Source of the DNA: CAZIUL01 sp964542475
GTDB lineage: Bacteria > Planctomycetota > B15-G4 > CAYZWU01
Length of the DNA: 43,007 nucleotides
NCBI GenBank assembly: GCA_964542475.1
Contig: CAZIUL010000035.1
Location: forward strand, 1 to 43,007
Reading direction: 5' to 3'
Shown: positions 8,822-17,318 of the stretch, in pieces
Position numbering within the stretch: position 1 is the stretch's first letter
How the letters are laid out: each line of letters begins with the position of its first letter
Made by a program: the position numbers and the translations under genes
Notes under the pieces: model-generated
What the model was told of the DNA's origin: nothing
Databases searched by the model: none
The model's input: the letters and a program-made list of their open reading frames with translations, nothing else

Positions 8822-11800
8822 CTACCGCAGTAGCTTCCCGAGTTTCTTCGGGTCCTCGAAGAAGAGCTGCTCGTTGGAAAGCTTGTCGATCATCTCTGGG
8901 GACCACTCCCTGTCGGTTGCCTCTGTCACCGAGATAAGGATCTGCTTGTAGCGGTCCTGCAGAGCTTTCAGCGCTGCCATTCGCGCCTCTCTCGGTCCCT
9001 TCTCCTTGAGCTCGATGTGGAACAGCAAAAGCCGCCCCTCGCTCCGCTGCCCTAACACGGGCACGATCAGGATGTGGCGGCCGTCCTTCTGGCCGCGCCC
9101 AAGAAAGAGCCGCCCATCCGTCACAACCCCCCACTTGGTGCCAGAAAGACGTTTTCGCGTTTCGCAGCGGGATTGAATATCTGAAGTGCAGCCCGACTTG
9201 GCTTCAACCACGATGGTCGATGTGTAGACCGGCTTTCCAATCGGCGTAAGCCCTTCAACCTTGTAGAGTGTAGCGCCCTGCAAACCGCTGATGAGAGGCT
9301 CGAGCGCCGAGACCATGTTCCCATGGCCCGCGGTAACACTTGTCTCATCAAGGCCGAGCTTTGCAAACACCGGCCAGAGCGGCCCGCCCGCCGGGCGTTC
9401 CACCTGCCGTGATATCCCGACCGTCACTGTCTTGGCCTGATGCTTGATGGCATCGATCGGCCTGCACAGCTCGTTCACCGCTTTTGTGAGCTGCTCAACC
9501 AGCTCTGCCAGGAGGTTTCCGAGCGTGCCGGGCTTTTCGAACCTGTGCATGAACGCATCGAGCGGTATTCGCCCAAGCAGAAAATCCAGCAGCATGGAAA
9601 GCCTCGTGGCTGTCCCCACCTCTATCCCGCTGTCGATCTCTCCTGACATCATTACCTGCTGAAGCGCGAGCGTTTCCTCGGTTATTTCTTCCGAGCGGGC
9701 GAGCAGCTTCCAGAGCTCGGTGCCGCCGAGCCCGCCTTCGCCCATTTCGTCTTCAAGCTGCTTGACGAGGTTCAGGCGAAGCTTGCGCATGCGGTCGGCG
9801 TACCTATCAAACGCCGAAGCTGCGTAGTAACCGTAAAGGTGCCCGACCATCGTGGGCAAAAGATAGCTCAGTTCCCCTTCGCAGCGGGGCACGGGGACCA
9901 GGTAGTCGGCATAGGGATCGAACCGGTGCTCGCCCTCGTCAACGATCACGATGGGTAGCGATGAGTGCGCCTTGAATATGGCGACCTCCTTCACCTCGTC
10001 GCTCACGGTAGCGGGCGGCAAGGACGAGGCGCACACGATTATCAGCGGCTCCGAGGAGAGGTCTATGTGTTTCTTGTCCTCGAGGAAATCGACTGCGATC
10101 GCCTTGTAGCAGAGCTCGGACAGCTTGATCCGGATCTCGTCCGCGGCGACCTTTGAAGCGCCCGTGCCTACCACGGCCCAGTAGCGGCGCCTCAAAGCTG
10201 TCTCCTTTGCAACGCGCTCAATCAGAGGCGAGAGATCGAGAACCTTCTTCAACAACGCGGGAAGCTCCAGCAGGGCGGAGAGTTTCCGGGACATCTCCTC
10301 GTTCGAAAGAACCTCCAGCGTCTCGGCAAGCGCCAGCGCAAGAATCTGGCCCGCCACGTTCTGCGCGTAAAACGCCTTTGTGGATGCCACGGACATTTCG
10401 ATGTCCCTGCCGTCCGATGTGTAAAGCACGCCGTCCGACTTGTAAACCAGATCGGAGTTGCGGCGGTTGACTATCCCGATTACTTTTGCTCCACGCTCCC
10501 TTACAAGGTCCACCGTGCGGTTCGTATCGGTCGTCGTTCCGGATTGGGACACAGCCACCACCAGACAGTCCTTCATGTCGTCCTTCAGGCTGTGGCCGGA
10601 AAGCTCGGTTGCTTTCATCGGGGTGACGGCGATGGATGCGTCTTTCAAAACCGCTTCGAAAAGGTGTCCGATGCCCTGGGCAGCCACGGCTGCGGTGCCC
10701 TGGCCTGTCGGAATGATCCGCTTGATCTCTCCGGCTTTCAATGCGGCTTTCAGCTTCTGAGGAAGCACTGACTCGTCCAGAAGAGTACCTGCCCTTCCCG
10801 CGGTTTCATCGATGAAAACCTTGCCGCGGATTGTCTTTCGCACCGAAAGAACCGACTCGAAGATCTCCTTCAGAAGAAAACGCGGGTACTGCCCGCGGTT
10901 GATGTCGCGCGTTGTAATCTCCGCCTTTTTGACCCGCGACTCCTCCAGGGGTTCGTGGCCGGGCAGAAGGGTGACACCACCATCATCCGGCGCTGCAACA
11001 CGGAAGATCTCTCCAACCGTGCGCCCGTTCTTTTTCCTTTCCCCTTGCGCCTTGACATAACTGGATGTGAGCTCCACAAGGCCGTACATCTCCGAGGCAA
11101 CCACGGTCGTCCCTTCGGCAAATCCCAAAAAAAGGCCCTGGCCGCTCCCTTTCTGCGCGCATATGAACTCGCCCGGCTTGTCAGCGGCCATGAGGCAAAT
11201 GGCCATGGATCCATCGAACTCGTCCAGCGCTCGTTCAAAGGCTTCCTCCAAGCTGCCGCTGTTCTCAAGCATGGCCTGCACCACCAGGGGAATGATCTTG
11301 GCATCGGTTGTCACAGCCGGGTCAACAGCAGCACCCTCTTTGGAAAAAACGTACTTCTTGATGAGTTCCTGGAAGTTGTCCACATCGCCGTTCAACGCCG
11401 CAACAACGGAGCCGTGGCTGCTTCGTACGATCTCCCTCTCTTTCAGCACGGTGCTGTCCACGGGGTGGCAGTTCGGGATGCTCACGACACCGTTCGAAGC
11501 CCAGCGCGTGTGCCCCAGGGTCTGCACCTCGACGCCGGGATGCCGGAGCGCCGCCTGAAAGAGAGCGTCTTTTGCAACAGCATCGCGCAGAAACCGGACG
11601 TTCTGCCCCATCTCGCCCACCTCCTGCGCGATCTTGAACGCAAAAAGCAGTGTGTTCGGCGCGCTCGAAGGAACGATCGCGTTCGAATGTGAAAAGGATG
11701 CGCCTTGGGAACGGCGGGCGAGCTCTGCGCCGCGCCCCGCCTCGCGCAAAAAACCGTCAACATCCTCCCGGGACCGGAAGCGGATGTACGATGCGATCCC

Positions 11801-12313
11801 TGCCGAATCCCTTCCGCGGACCTCGAGACGGTCTATGTTGTTCAGGATCAGGTTCAGGGTCCATGCGTGTTTGAACGCGCCTACCTCGTCCAAGCCCGCA
11901 CCAGGCAGCAGAGATCTGACCTTTGGGATGTTGGAAAGCACATCCTCCTTTATCTGCCAGGCCGCGTCCATTCCCATGGTAAGGAGCTGGTTTGCCTGCT
12001 CTCGCAATTCCATTGTCAGGCCTGATTCGGATTCCAGGTGGAGCTCGAGCTCTCCGAGCCACTTTTCGAGCCTTCCGGCCGCTTCTTCCATTCGCCGGGC
12101 CTCTGAAGCGCCGGAAAAAACGCTCAGGAAACCTTCCGGCCTGACCCAGAGAGACGAGTGCTTCAAGAGCTCCCCGGCTCGACCAAGCCCTTCAGCCGGG
12201 CTGCTGCTCATCAGGCTGAAACCGACAAGCGCTTCGATCCGCCCGAGCAGCTCTTCGAGCGATGGAGGGGAAGCATCAGCGTTTCCGCTCAAAACAGCGA
12301 TGATACCGCACAT
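8822..12313 (-). CDS. Very large GlmS-like amidotransferase/isomerase with inserted and C-terminal extra domains
   Basis: This 1163-residue protein contains the parts of glucosamine-6-phosphate synthase (about 610 residues in most bacteria). MCGIIAVL gives the N-terminal Cys2 nucleophile of class II glutamine amidotransferases, but about 130 extra residues precede the next motif, RGRDSAG (166-172); GHTRW is at 267-271 and NGD at 308-310. The first sugar-isomerase domain has SQSGTTTDT (589-597) and SVASTKAF (641-648), the sugar-phosphate binding loops. The second (about 711-800) keeps K730, E733 and H749, matching E. coli K485, E488 and H504. The final 350 residues have no counterpart in GlmS. 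All catalytic sites look intact, so synthesis of glucosamine-6-phosphate or a related amino sugar is likely. The start is the ATG at 12313, since Cys must be residue 2; AGAGG lies upstream. Confidence 0.85.
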   Translation of the reverse strand: MCGIIAVLSGNADASPPSLEELLGRIEALVGFSLMSSSPAEGLGRAGELLKHSSLWVRPEGFLSVFSGASEARRMEEAAGRLEKWLGELELHLESESGLTMELREQANQLLTMGMDAAWQIKEDVLSNIPKVRSLLPGAGLDEVGAFKHAWTLNLILNNIDRLEVRGRDSAGIASYIRFRSREDVDGFLREAGRGAELARRSQGASFSHSNAIVPSSAPNTLLFAFKIAQEVGEMGQNVRFLRDAVAKDALFQAALRHPGVEVQTLGHTRWASNGVVSIPNCHPVDSTVLKEREIVRSSHGSVVAALNGDVDNFQELIKKYVFSKEGAAVDPAVTTDAKIIPLVVQAMLENSGSLEEAFERALDEFDGSMAICLMAADKPGEFICAQKGSGQGLFLGFAEGTTVVASEMYGLVELTSSYVKAQGERKKNGRTVGEIFRVAAPDDGGVTLLPGHEPLEESRVKKAEITTRDINRGQYPRFLLKEIFESVLSVRKTIRGKVFIDETAGRAGTLLDESVLPQKLKAALKAGEIKRIIPTGQGTAAVAAQGIGHLFEAVLKDASIAVTPMKATELSGHSLKDDMKDCLVVAVSQSGTTTDTNRTVDLVRERGAKVIGIVNRRNSDLVYKSDGVLYTSDGRDIEMSVASTKAFYAQNVAGQILALALAETLEVLSNEEMSRKLSALLELPALLKKVLDLSPLIERVAKETALRRRYWAVVGTGASKVAADEIRIKLSELCYKAIAVDFLEDKKHIDLSSEPLIIVCASSLPPATVSDEVKEVAIFKAHSSLPIVIVDEGEHRFDPYADYLVPVPRCEGELSYLLPTMVGHLYGYYAASAFDRYADRMRKLRLNLVKQLEDEMGEGGLGGTELWKLLARSEEITEETLALQQVMMSGEIDSGIEVGTATRLSMLLDFLLGRIPLDAFMHRFEKPGTLGNLLAELVEQLTKAVNELCRPIDAIKHQAKTVTVGISRQVERPAGGPLWPVFAKLGLDETSVTAGHGNMVSALEPLISGLQGATLYKVEGLTPIGKPVYTSTIVVEAKSGCTSDIQSRCETRKRLSGTKWGVVTDGRLFLGRGQKDGRHILIVPVLGQRSEGRLLLFHIELKEKGPREARMAALKALQDRYKQILISVTEATDREWSPEMIDKLSNEQLFFEDPKKLGKLLR

Positions 12314-12336
12314 TTGCAAACCTCTGAAACGTTTCG

Positions 12337-12342
12337 ATTATA
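12337..12342 (-). promoter_or_regulatory. Possible -10 box (TATAAT) for the GlmS-like gene
   Basis: On the minus strand TATAAT lies 23 bases before the start codon. No matching -35 is found at 16-18 bases, so this is only a weak candidate. Confidence 0.25.
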
Positions 12343-12447
12343 CCGGTTACCGCGCGCCCATCCTGCAGGCAAACAAGACGCTGTTCGTAACCTATCGTGT
12401 TTTCAGGAATTATTCATAACCAAGGTCAAGCTGTGAAGACAAATTCT

Positions 12448-12476
12448 TGCCGGGCGCGTATCAAGTGTATATAGTC
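12448..12476 (+). promoter_or_regulatory. Candidate sigma-70 promoter for the DUF364-like gene
   Basis: TTGCCG at 12448-12453 and TATAGT at 12471-12476 are spaced by exactly 17 bases. The gene begins at 12531. Confidence 0.5.
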
Positions 12477-12530
12477 AGGGTTCGTATTCATCGAAAATGC
12501 TTATCTTCCATTGTAAGAGGAACAGGCCTG

Positions 12531-13259
12531 ATGACCGACATCGATAAGATATTCGGGGTCTTGACGCGCGCTTTTCACGCGTTGGCAAAGGAGCACGACC
12601 TGTGGGATGACGTGGTTCCGCTCAGGTGCCGCCCGTTGAAAAGCGAAGAAGCCATAGGCAGGCCGACAGACAGAGACTACCCGATCATCACCGGAAAGGA
12701 AGCCATGATAGAGGCATCCTTCAGGGGCACGAAAGGCCAGGCGTTTTCGGATGAATACCGCAACAGCGAGCTCACGATCAAAAAACTCCTGTCGGAAAAA
12801 CCGCGCACCAACAGGGAAAGGGCGGAGTTCATCGCCTCCATGAACGCCGTGTACAGGCATCTCGATCTCTGTTCCGACACTGTCCATTGCAAGGATGATG
12901 AGCCCCGCGATTGCGGAAGCGAGCTGGCCGACCGCATCGCCGAAGGCATGAAGGTTTTGCTCGTGGGGCTGCAGCCGCGGCTTCTCGAGTTCCTTTCGAA
13001 AAAACATTCCGTGAAGGTGTTGGACCTCGACGAAGACAACATCGGCCGGACAAAATACGGGGTCCTGGTATCAGGACCGGATGCAGCCAAAGAGGGGATC
13101 GAATGGTGCCAGGTAATCGTTGCCACGGGCAGCACCATCGTAAACGGAACGTTTCCGGAGTTTCTGAAAACCGGAAAACCTGTCATCTTCTACGGTGTAA
13201 CCATTGCCGCGCCGGCCAAGGTCCTGAAGCTGGACCGCTTCTGCGGACTAGCCCGCTAA
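12531..13259 (+). CDS. DUF364/DUF4213-like Rossmann-fold protein
   Basis: The 242-residue product has an N-terminal part with GRPTDRDYPIITGKEAMIEASFRGTKG-like sequence (about residues 45-70) and a C-terminal Rossmann-like half: KVLLVGLQPRLLEF, VKVLDLDEDNIG, CQVIVATGSTIVNGTF and GKPVIFYGVTIAAPA. This resembles the DUF4213/DUF364 'putative heavy-metal chelation' proteins, whose biochemical role is not established. The start at 12531 is chosen over 12447 because the promoter candidate lies between them. The final codons (L-A-R-stop) fall inside the left arm of the long-hairpin repeat, so the C-terminus may have been reset by insertion of that element. Confidence 0.7.
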   Translation: MTDIDKIFGVLTRAFHALAKEHDLWDDVVPLRCRPLKSEEAIGRPTDRDYPIITGKEAMIEASFRGTKGQAFSDEYRNSELTIKKLLSEKPRTNRERAEFIASMNAVYRHLDLCSDTVHCKDDEPRDCGSELADRIAEGMKVLLVGLQPRLLEFLSKKHSVKVLDLDEDNIGRTKYGVLVSGPDAAKEGIEWCQVIVATGSTIVNGTFPEFLKTGKPVIFYGVTIAAPAKVLKLDRFCGLAR

Positions 13260-13426
13260 TTTCATACTCTTCGTCGCGAGGTGCCGTATACTGTGTTGTG
13301 GCAAGGCGCATGTCAGGAGACGACCGCAGGCCTGTTCCTACAAGTTGAGGATCGTCTCCTGGCATGAAACGCAGCCACAGCGCAGGATACGGTACCGCAG
13401 CAGAAGAGGATGAAAAAAGCGGGCTT
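13249..13426. repeat. Long imperfect palindrome (about 178 bp), copy A
   Basis: The arms start as TAGCCCGCTAATTTCATACT and end as the near-complement GAAAAAAGCGGGCTT. Inner stems are CCGTATACTG with CAGGATACGG, GTGGCAAGGCGCATG with CATGAAACGCAGCCAC, and CATGTCAGGAGACGA with TCGTCTCCTGGCATG, closing around a short loop. A second copy is at 31539-31713. The element overlaps the stop of the gene before it and lies directly before the HAD gene. Confidence 0.8.
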
Positions 13427-13454
13427 GGCAGGTGATAGAATGAAAGGACAACAG

Positions 13455-14141
13455 ATGCTTACAGGGCTTCTCGACCGGGCAAAGGCTGTTCTCTTCGACT
13501 TCGACGGCGTGCTCGTGGATTCCGAGCGGTTCTACTATCAGAGCTACAACATGGCGTTCCAAAAAATAGGACACTCGATCAAAAAGGAAGAGTACTGGGA
13601 GTTCTGGACATCGCGGGGCGAGGGGATCAGGGGCGAGGCAAAACGGTACAACCTCGATATCAGCGATGAAGAGTTCGAGACGATCTATGCCGAGCGGTGC
13701 GAGAACTTCACACGGTTCTGCGCAGAGGGAAAGATCCCGTTTTTCCCGGGCATGCTCGAGGCACTGCTCACGCTGAAGCGAAAAGGCCTGCTGTGCGCGA
13801 TCGGTTCGAGCTCCTTCGAAAAAGACATACACATGATCTTCGACAAGGCCGGGCACAGGCCCGCGCCGTGCGCGATCGTGGGCAGGGGAAAGGGCCTTCG
13901 CCCGAAACCACACCCGGACATCTATGTCTACGCCGCGGGAAAGCTCGGTGTTCCGCCGTGCGACTGTCTCGTTATCGAGGACGCGCACAAGGGGCTGGAA
14001 GCGGCTAAAGCCGTGGGCATGCGCTGCGCTGTCCTGAAGAGCAGGCTAAACAGGAACCTGGACTACCCGGGAGCCGACTGCGTTGTCGATGATCACGAAG
14101 AGTTCGCAGCCGCGGTCGCGGCCTGGAAGGGTAAGAGCTGA
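13455..14141 (+). CDS. HAD-superfamily phosphatase/phosphoglucomutase-like protein
   Basis: This 228-residue protein has the haloacid-dehalogenase motif I FDFDGVLVDSE with Asp15 (nucleophile) and Asp17, a helical cap (about residues 25-95) and motif II GSSSFEKD. Motif III is the Lys in RPKPHPDIYVYAA, and motif IV is VIEDAHKGLEAAKAVGM. This is the beta-phosphoglucomutase/phosphatase branch (subfamily IA). It probably cleaves or moves phosphate on a small sugar phosphate; the substrate is unknown. Starts are possible at 13410, 13440 and 13455; the last has the best ribosome site (AAAGGA with a 6-base gap), and the first lies inside the palindromic repeat. The oxidoreductase gene follows after 36 bp. 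Confidence 0.8.
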   Translation: MLTGLLDRAKAVLFDFDGVLVDSERFYYQSYNMAFQKIGHSIKKEEYWEFWTSRGEGIRGEAKRYNLDISDEEFETIYAERCENFTRFCAEGKIPFFPGMLEALLTLKRKGLLCAIGSSSFEKDIHMIFDKAGHRPAPCAIVGRGKGLRPKPHPDIYVYAAGKLGVPPCDCLVIEDAHKGLEAAKAVGMRCAVLKSRLNRNLDYPGADCVVDDHEEFAAAVAAWKGKS

Positions 14142-14177
14142 AATCAACAGCAGGCACAACGAAAAGGAGATCTCCGG

Positions 14178-15275
14178 ATGAAAAAGCTCTTTGAAAAGAC
14201 AAGGATAGGCCCGCTCGAGCTTCCGAACAGGTTCGTGCGATCCGCCACATGGATGGGCATGGCGGATCCTGACGGGTCTTGCAACAACGCGGTTCTCAAC
14301 TGCTACGATGTGCTCGCGGGAGGCGGAATCGGCCTTATCATCACCGGGTTCGCATTCGTGTCCAGGGAAGGGCAGGGCCCCGAGGGCCAGCTCGGGATCT
14401 ACGACGGCTTCCTTGTGGACGGGCTCAGGCGGCTGGTCCTCAAAGTACACGAGAAGGGCGCCAAGATCGCGGTCCAGATAGTGCACTGCGGGGCGCACAG
14501 CAAGCCCGAAAACAACACAGGGCTTGAGGTTATAGGCCCATCCGACAGGAGCGCAAAAAAGGATAGCCCCGCTGCAAGGGCCATGACAATTCAAGAGATC
14601 ACAAGAGTCGTAGACGACTTCGGTGCCGCGGCGGAGCGCGCAAAAGACGCGGGCTTCGACGCGATCCAGCTTCACTTCGCTCACGGCTACCTGGGAAGCC
14701 AGTTCCTTAGCCCGCACTACAACATGCGCGAGGACAGGTACGGCGGTTCGTTTGAGAACCGGTGCCGCTTCCCGCTCGAAGTCTATGAAAAGGTCAGGCA
14801 GGCTGTGGGAGATAGCTACCCTGTCATGGCCAAGATGAACATCGAGGACTTTCTGGATGACGGGCTTATACGCGAGCACGGGATCCGCGGGGCATCTCTT
14901 CTGAGCGACGCGGGCCTCGATGCGATCGAGGTGAGCGGAGGCACTGCCGACTCCGGAAAGCTGGGGCCGGCCAGAAAGATAAAGGAAGAGCGCGAGGAAG
15001 CGTACTTCCTCGAAAGCGCCGCTGCTGTCAAGAAAGCCGCTCGAATGCCGGTGATGCTCGTGGGCGGGCTTAGAACCCCCTCGAAAATGGCCCGGATCCA
15101 AAACGAAACAGGGATAGATTGCTTCTCCATGTCAAGGCCGCTCATCAGGGAGCCTCATCTCATCAACCGCTGGAATTCAGGGGATTTCACAAAAGCGGAA
15201 TGTGTCTCCTGCTCGGGATGCTTCCTGTCCGTTAAACAGGGTAAGGGGATATTCTGCCTGAAGACGCGGAAGTAG
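14178..15275 (+). CDS. Old-yellow-enzyme family NADH:flavin oxidoreductase
   Basis: The 365-residue TIM-barrel flavoprotein starts with the usual IGPLELPNRFVRSAT, and has the active-site segment FAHGYLGSQFLSP with YGGSFENR after it, plus the phosphate-binding VGGLRTP near residue 300. It lacks the C-terminal FAD/NAD domain of 2,4-dienoyl-CoA reductases, so it is a one-domain type. Its end has CVSCSGCF and a later GIFC, which resembles the Fe-S ligand region of the dienoyl-CoA-reductase branch (usually C-x2-C-x3-C-x11-12-C), with tighter spacing. It reduces activated C=C bonds or removes demethylatable groups using FMN; the substrate is unknown. AAGGAG precedes the start. A strong terminator follows the stop. 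Confidence 0.85.
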   Translation: MKKLFEKTRIGPLELPNRFVRSATWMGMADPDGSCNNAVLNCYDVLAGGGIGLIITGFAFVSREGQGPEGQLGIYDGFLVDGLRRLVLKVHEKGAKIAVQIVHCGAHSKPENNTGLEVIGPSDRSAKKDSPAARAMTIQEITRVVDDFGAAAERAKDAGFDAIQLHFAHGYLGSQFLSPHYNMREDRYGGSFENRCRFPLEVYEKVRQAVGDSYPVMAKMNIEDFLDDGLIREHGIRGASLLSDAGLDAIEVSGGTADSGKLGPARKIKEEREEAYFLESAAAVKKAARMPVMLVGGLRTPSKMARIQNETGIDCFSMSRPLIREPHLINRWNSGDFTKAECVSCSGCFLSVKQGKGIFCLKTRK

Positions 15276-15294
15276 CGGAACCTTCCCAAAAAAG

Positions 15295-15331
15295 AACCGG
15301 ACCTCCGTAAAACAGAGGTCCGGTTTTTTTT
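15295..15331. terminator. Bidirectional intrinsic terminator
   Basis: AACCGGACCTC (15295-15305) pairs perfectly with GAGGTCCGGTT (15315-15325) around a 9-base loop. Eight T residues follow on the plus strand, and an A-run on the other side (15287-15293) gives the minus strand its own T-run. It serves both the oxidoreductase gene and the convergent secreted-protein gene. Confidence 0.9.
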
Positions 15332-15369
15332 GTTAAGCCCTTATACAGGCTTCATCATGATTTCGTTTC

Positions 15370-16707
15370 TTAGAAACAGGTCATCATGTAAGAAGCACTC
15401 GGGTCGTTGGCCAATGCGAACGAGCTGAAACGCAGCTCAAGGCACATGGCATTAGGATCGGGCGGGAACGGCAACATCATGGTGTGGGCACCATTGTGTG
15501 ATGAAAAGAGGTATCCCGGGTATCCTGGCATAGGCTGATGGTTAAGAACGGGAATTATCCCAAAGCAAATGGCGGTGATAATATCCCACGCATGCGCAAT
15601 CCTGCGGCCCTTGGGTCCGTAGGGGAGGCAGTTGTTCCAAGGCTGAGCACCAGGCCAGTAGTTAAAGCTGCCGATTACGGCTCTTGTCACGCCAGGCGAC
15701 TGGTTTGCAAGAGTCATGAAACCGAGCTGGACGCAACCGGAAGAGCAGAACGGGACACTCGATGCGATACCAACGTCGAATCCATACGGGAGATACGGGT
15801 TCATGCCAATGGGGCTACCAGGTGCGTTCACCGGAATCGTCACGATATCGCACACGCCAAGAGAACAACCCAATTCCATGCAGCTGCCGGTTTGGGGATT
15901 CCAGCCGGCATAGTACCCGCTATCAGGGTCGCCGAGGAAAGATTGATTCCTGCACATCTTGTTACCTAAGGCGCCCGAAAGCGAACCGGTGCAGTCATAC
16001 TCGTCAAACGACATCAGCAGGTACTGGTTGGCCATTGCGTCAGGCCTGCTCTCCCAGACGTACTGCCAGACCGCATAGGCGCTCGGGCAGGTAGTAGGGT
16101 CGGCGCACATAGACGAAAGGCTGAACTTCCAGATCGTGTAGGGTGCAGGCAGGGTTGATGTGAAATTACCAGACCAGGCGGAAAAGATGTTGTAGTACGA
16201 ATTAAAGCCACCTGCAGTCGAGGGGAAGTTATAGTTGTGGTCACCACCAACAACAGGGACGTTACCGGGAATGCTGGAACCGAAGCCCCACATCCAGGAC
16301 GGCCACATGCTTGTCTCAGAACCCTTGCAGCTAAGCTTGGGATAGTCGAAGGACATGCCAAAGGTGCCTCCGTGCGACTTCCTGCTGTACGGATCTTCCA
16401 TGACCTTGTAGAGACACTGGGAGAAAAACCAATTGGAGTTGTTTACATTACCCTGCATGCCAGTCCAACCAAAGGCGTCGATCTTCCAGGGCCACGCAAC
16501 ATTTTTAGGCTGTGAAGTACCTGCCCAATGGGCGAAGCTCGGAAAGTACTTACCGCAACCACGGTTCGGGCTTCCATAGTTCCATGTGGTGTAAAAACGC
16601 GCACCAGCTTGCATACAGAGCTCATTGGGCTGATGCTGAGCGATTGCGGTTCCGCTGAGCAGAAGCCCGACGACCGCGATGGCCAATACCCATTTTCCTA
16701 ATTTCAT
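15370..16707 (-). CDS. Secreted Cys- and aromatic-rich protein of unknown family
   Basis: The 445-residue product has a clean signal peptide (Lys-rich start, hydrophobic residues 6-18, cleavage near A-I-A-Q). The mature part has about 17 cysteines, many Trp, Tyr, Phe, Asn, Gly and Pro, and few Lys or Glu, which suggests a disulfide-stabilised extracellular or outer-surface protein. I recognise no domain. The closing part has HNGAHTMMLPFPPDP and MCLELRFSSFALANDP. The ATG at 16707 has GGAGGT 7 bases upstream. It stands alone, with its own upstream region (direct repeats at 16793-16821 and an inverted repeat at 16728-16751) and a shared strong terminator. Enzyme, adhesin and structural protein all remain possible. 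Confidence 0.75.
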   Translation of the reverse strand: MKLGKWVLAIAVVGLLLSGTAIAQHQPNELCMQAGARFYTTWNYGSPNRGCGKYFPSFAHWAGTSQPKNVAWPWKIDAFGWTGMQGNVNNSNWFFSQCLYKVMEDPYSRKSHGGTFGMSFDYPKLSCKGSETSMWPSWMWGFGSSIPGNVPVVGGDHNYNFPSTAGGFNSYYNIFSAWSGNFTSTLPAPYTIWKFSLSSMCADPTTCPSAYAVWQYVWESRPDAMANQYLLMSFDEYDCTGSLSGALGNKMCRNQSFLGDPDSGYYAGWNPQTGSCMELGCSLGVCDIVTIPVNAPGSPIGMNPYLPYGFDVGIASSVPFCSSGCVQLGFMTLANQSPGVTRAVIGSFNYWPGAQPWNNCLPYGPKGRRIAHAWDIITAICFGIIPVLNHQPMPGYPGYLFSSHNGAHTMMLPFPPDPNAMCLELRFSSFALANDPSASYMMTCF

Positions 16708-17318
16708 AATCAAACCTCCGAAAATACAAGTGTTAAAGAAAAACGACACTTACAAGAAAAAGCCAGAACTAATGATTCGGTACGTAAAACGCCAAACCAC
16801 TGTTTCTACACAAATCACTGTTCGAAAAAGTTGAAGCCCGGGTAACACCCCTTGCTCTCGATTCTCAAGTCCTCTTTCGAACAAATAACAACAACTCCTG
16901 TTTACCGGCTCTACTTTTGAAAAATAAGGCTTTTAAGGCTTTTTTATTGCTCTCAGGATATTCCTGTTTCGAGGTGTTAACTCGTTTTGTTAGTTTAATC
17001 CATTACACGAGAAAGTAAAGCCTTTATATATAATATTATCAAATAAAGCATATTCTCTTTTAAACAAAGGGGTTAGAGCCCAAACAAACATACAGGCCGC
17101 TCTGCGCCCCAGTAACCCCGCCCGACTCTTCTAGCTTCTCCATTGTTTTAAACCCTGCAATCCCGCCACAGTTCTTGTGAGATGAATCGGCATTTCCGGC
17201 GAAAAACTTTTATCAGTAAATGAGACGAATAAACGTGTTATAAAGATCCCTCCAATGGCATTATTCCGGTATCCTGGATCAACATATCAAAAGACCGCGC
17301 AAAAAGGAGTTTAGCCCG
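16708..17318. other. 611-bp AT-rich non-coding region
   Basis: No credible gene lies here. Toward the secreted-protein gene are an inverted repeat AAGTGT/ACACTT (16728-16733 with 16746-16751) and two direct repeats CAAACCACTGT (16793-16803) and CAAATCACTGT (16811-16821), 18 bases apart. Further right are very AT-rich blocks (16915-17070) with several TATAAT-like words (for example 17029-17034) but no clear -35 partner. TATAAA at 17239-17244 may serve priA. Confidence 0.6.
16793..16821 (-). promoter_or_regulatory. Pair of direct repeats upstream of the secreted-protein gene
   Basis: CAAACCACTGT and CAAATCACTGT differ at one of 11 bases and are spaced by 18 bases, close to two helix turns. The position, 86-114 bases before the start codon, suits binding of an activator or repressor. 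Confidence 0.4.

Noticed and set aside
13410..13454. Earlier start of the HAD gene at 13410
   Set aside because: Those codons lie in the palindromic repeat and are not conserved in type; the ATG at 13455 has a better ribosome site.
14046..15101. 351-codon minus-strand frame opposite the old-yellow-enzyme gene
   Set aside because: The opposite frame encodes a complete conserved enzyme; this frame has no domain or ribosome site.
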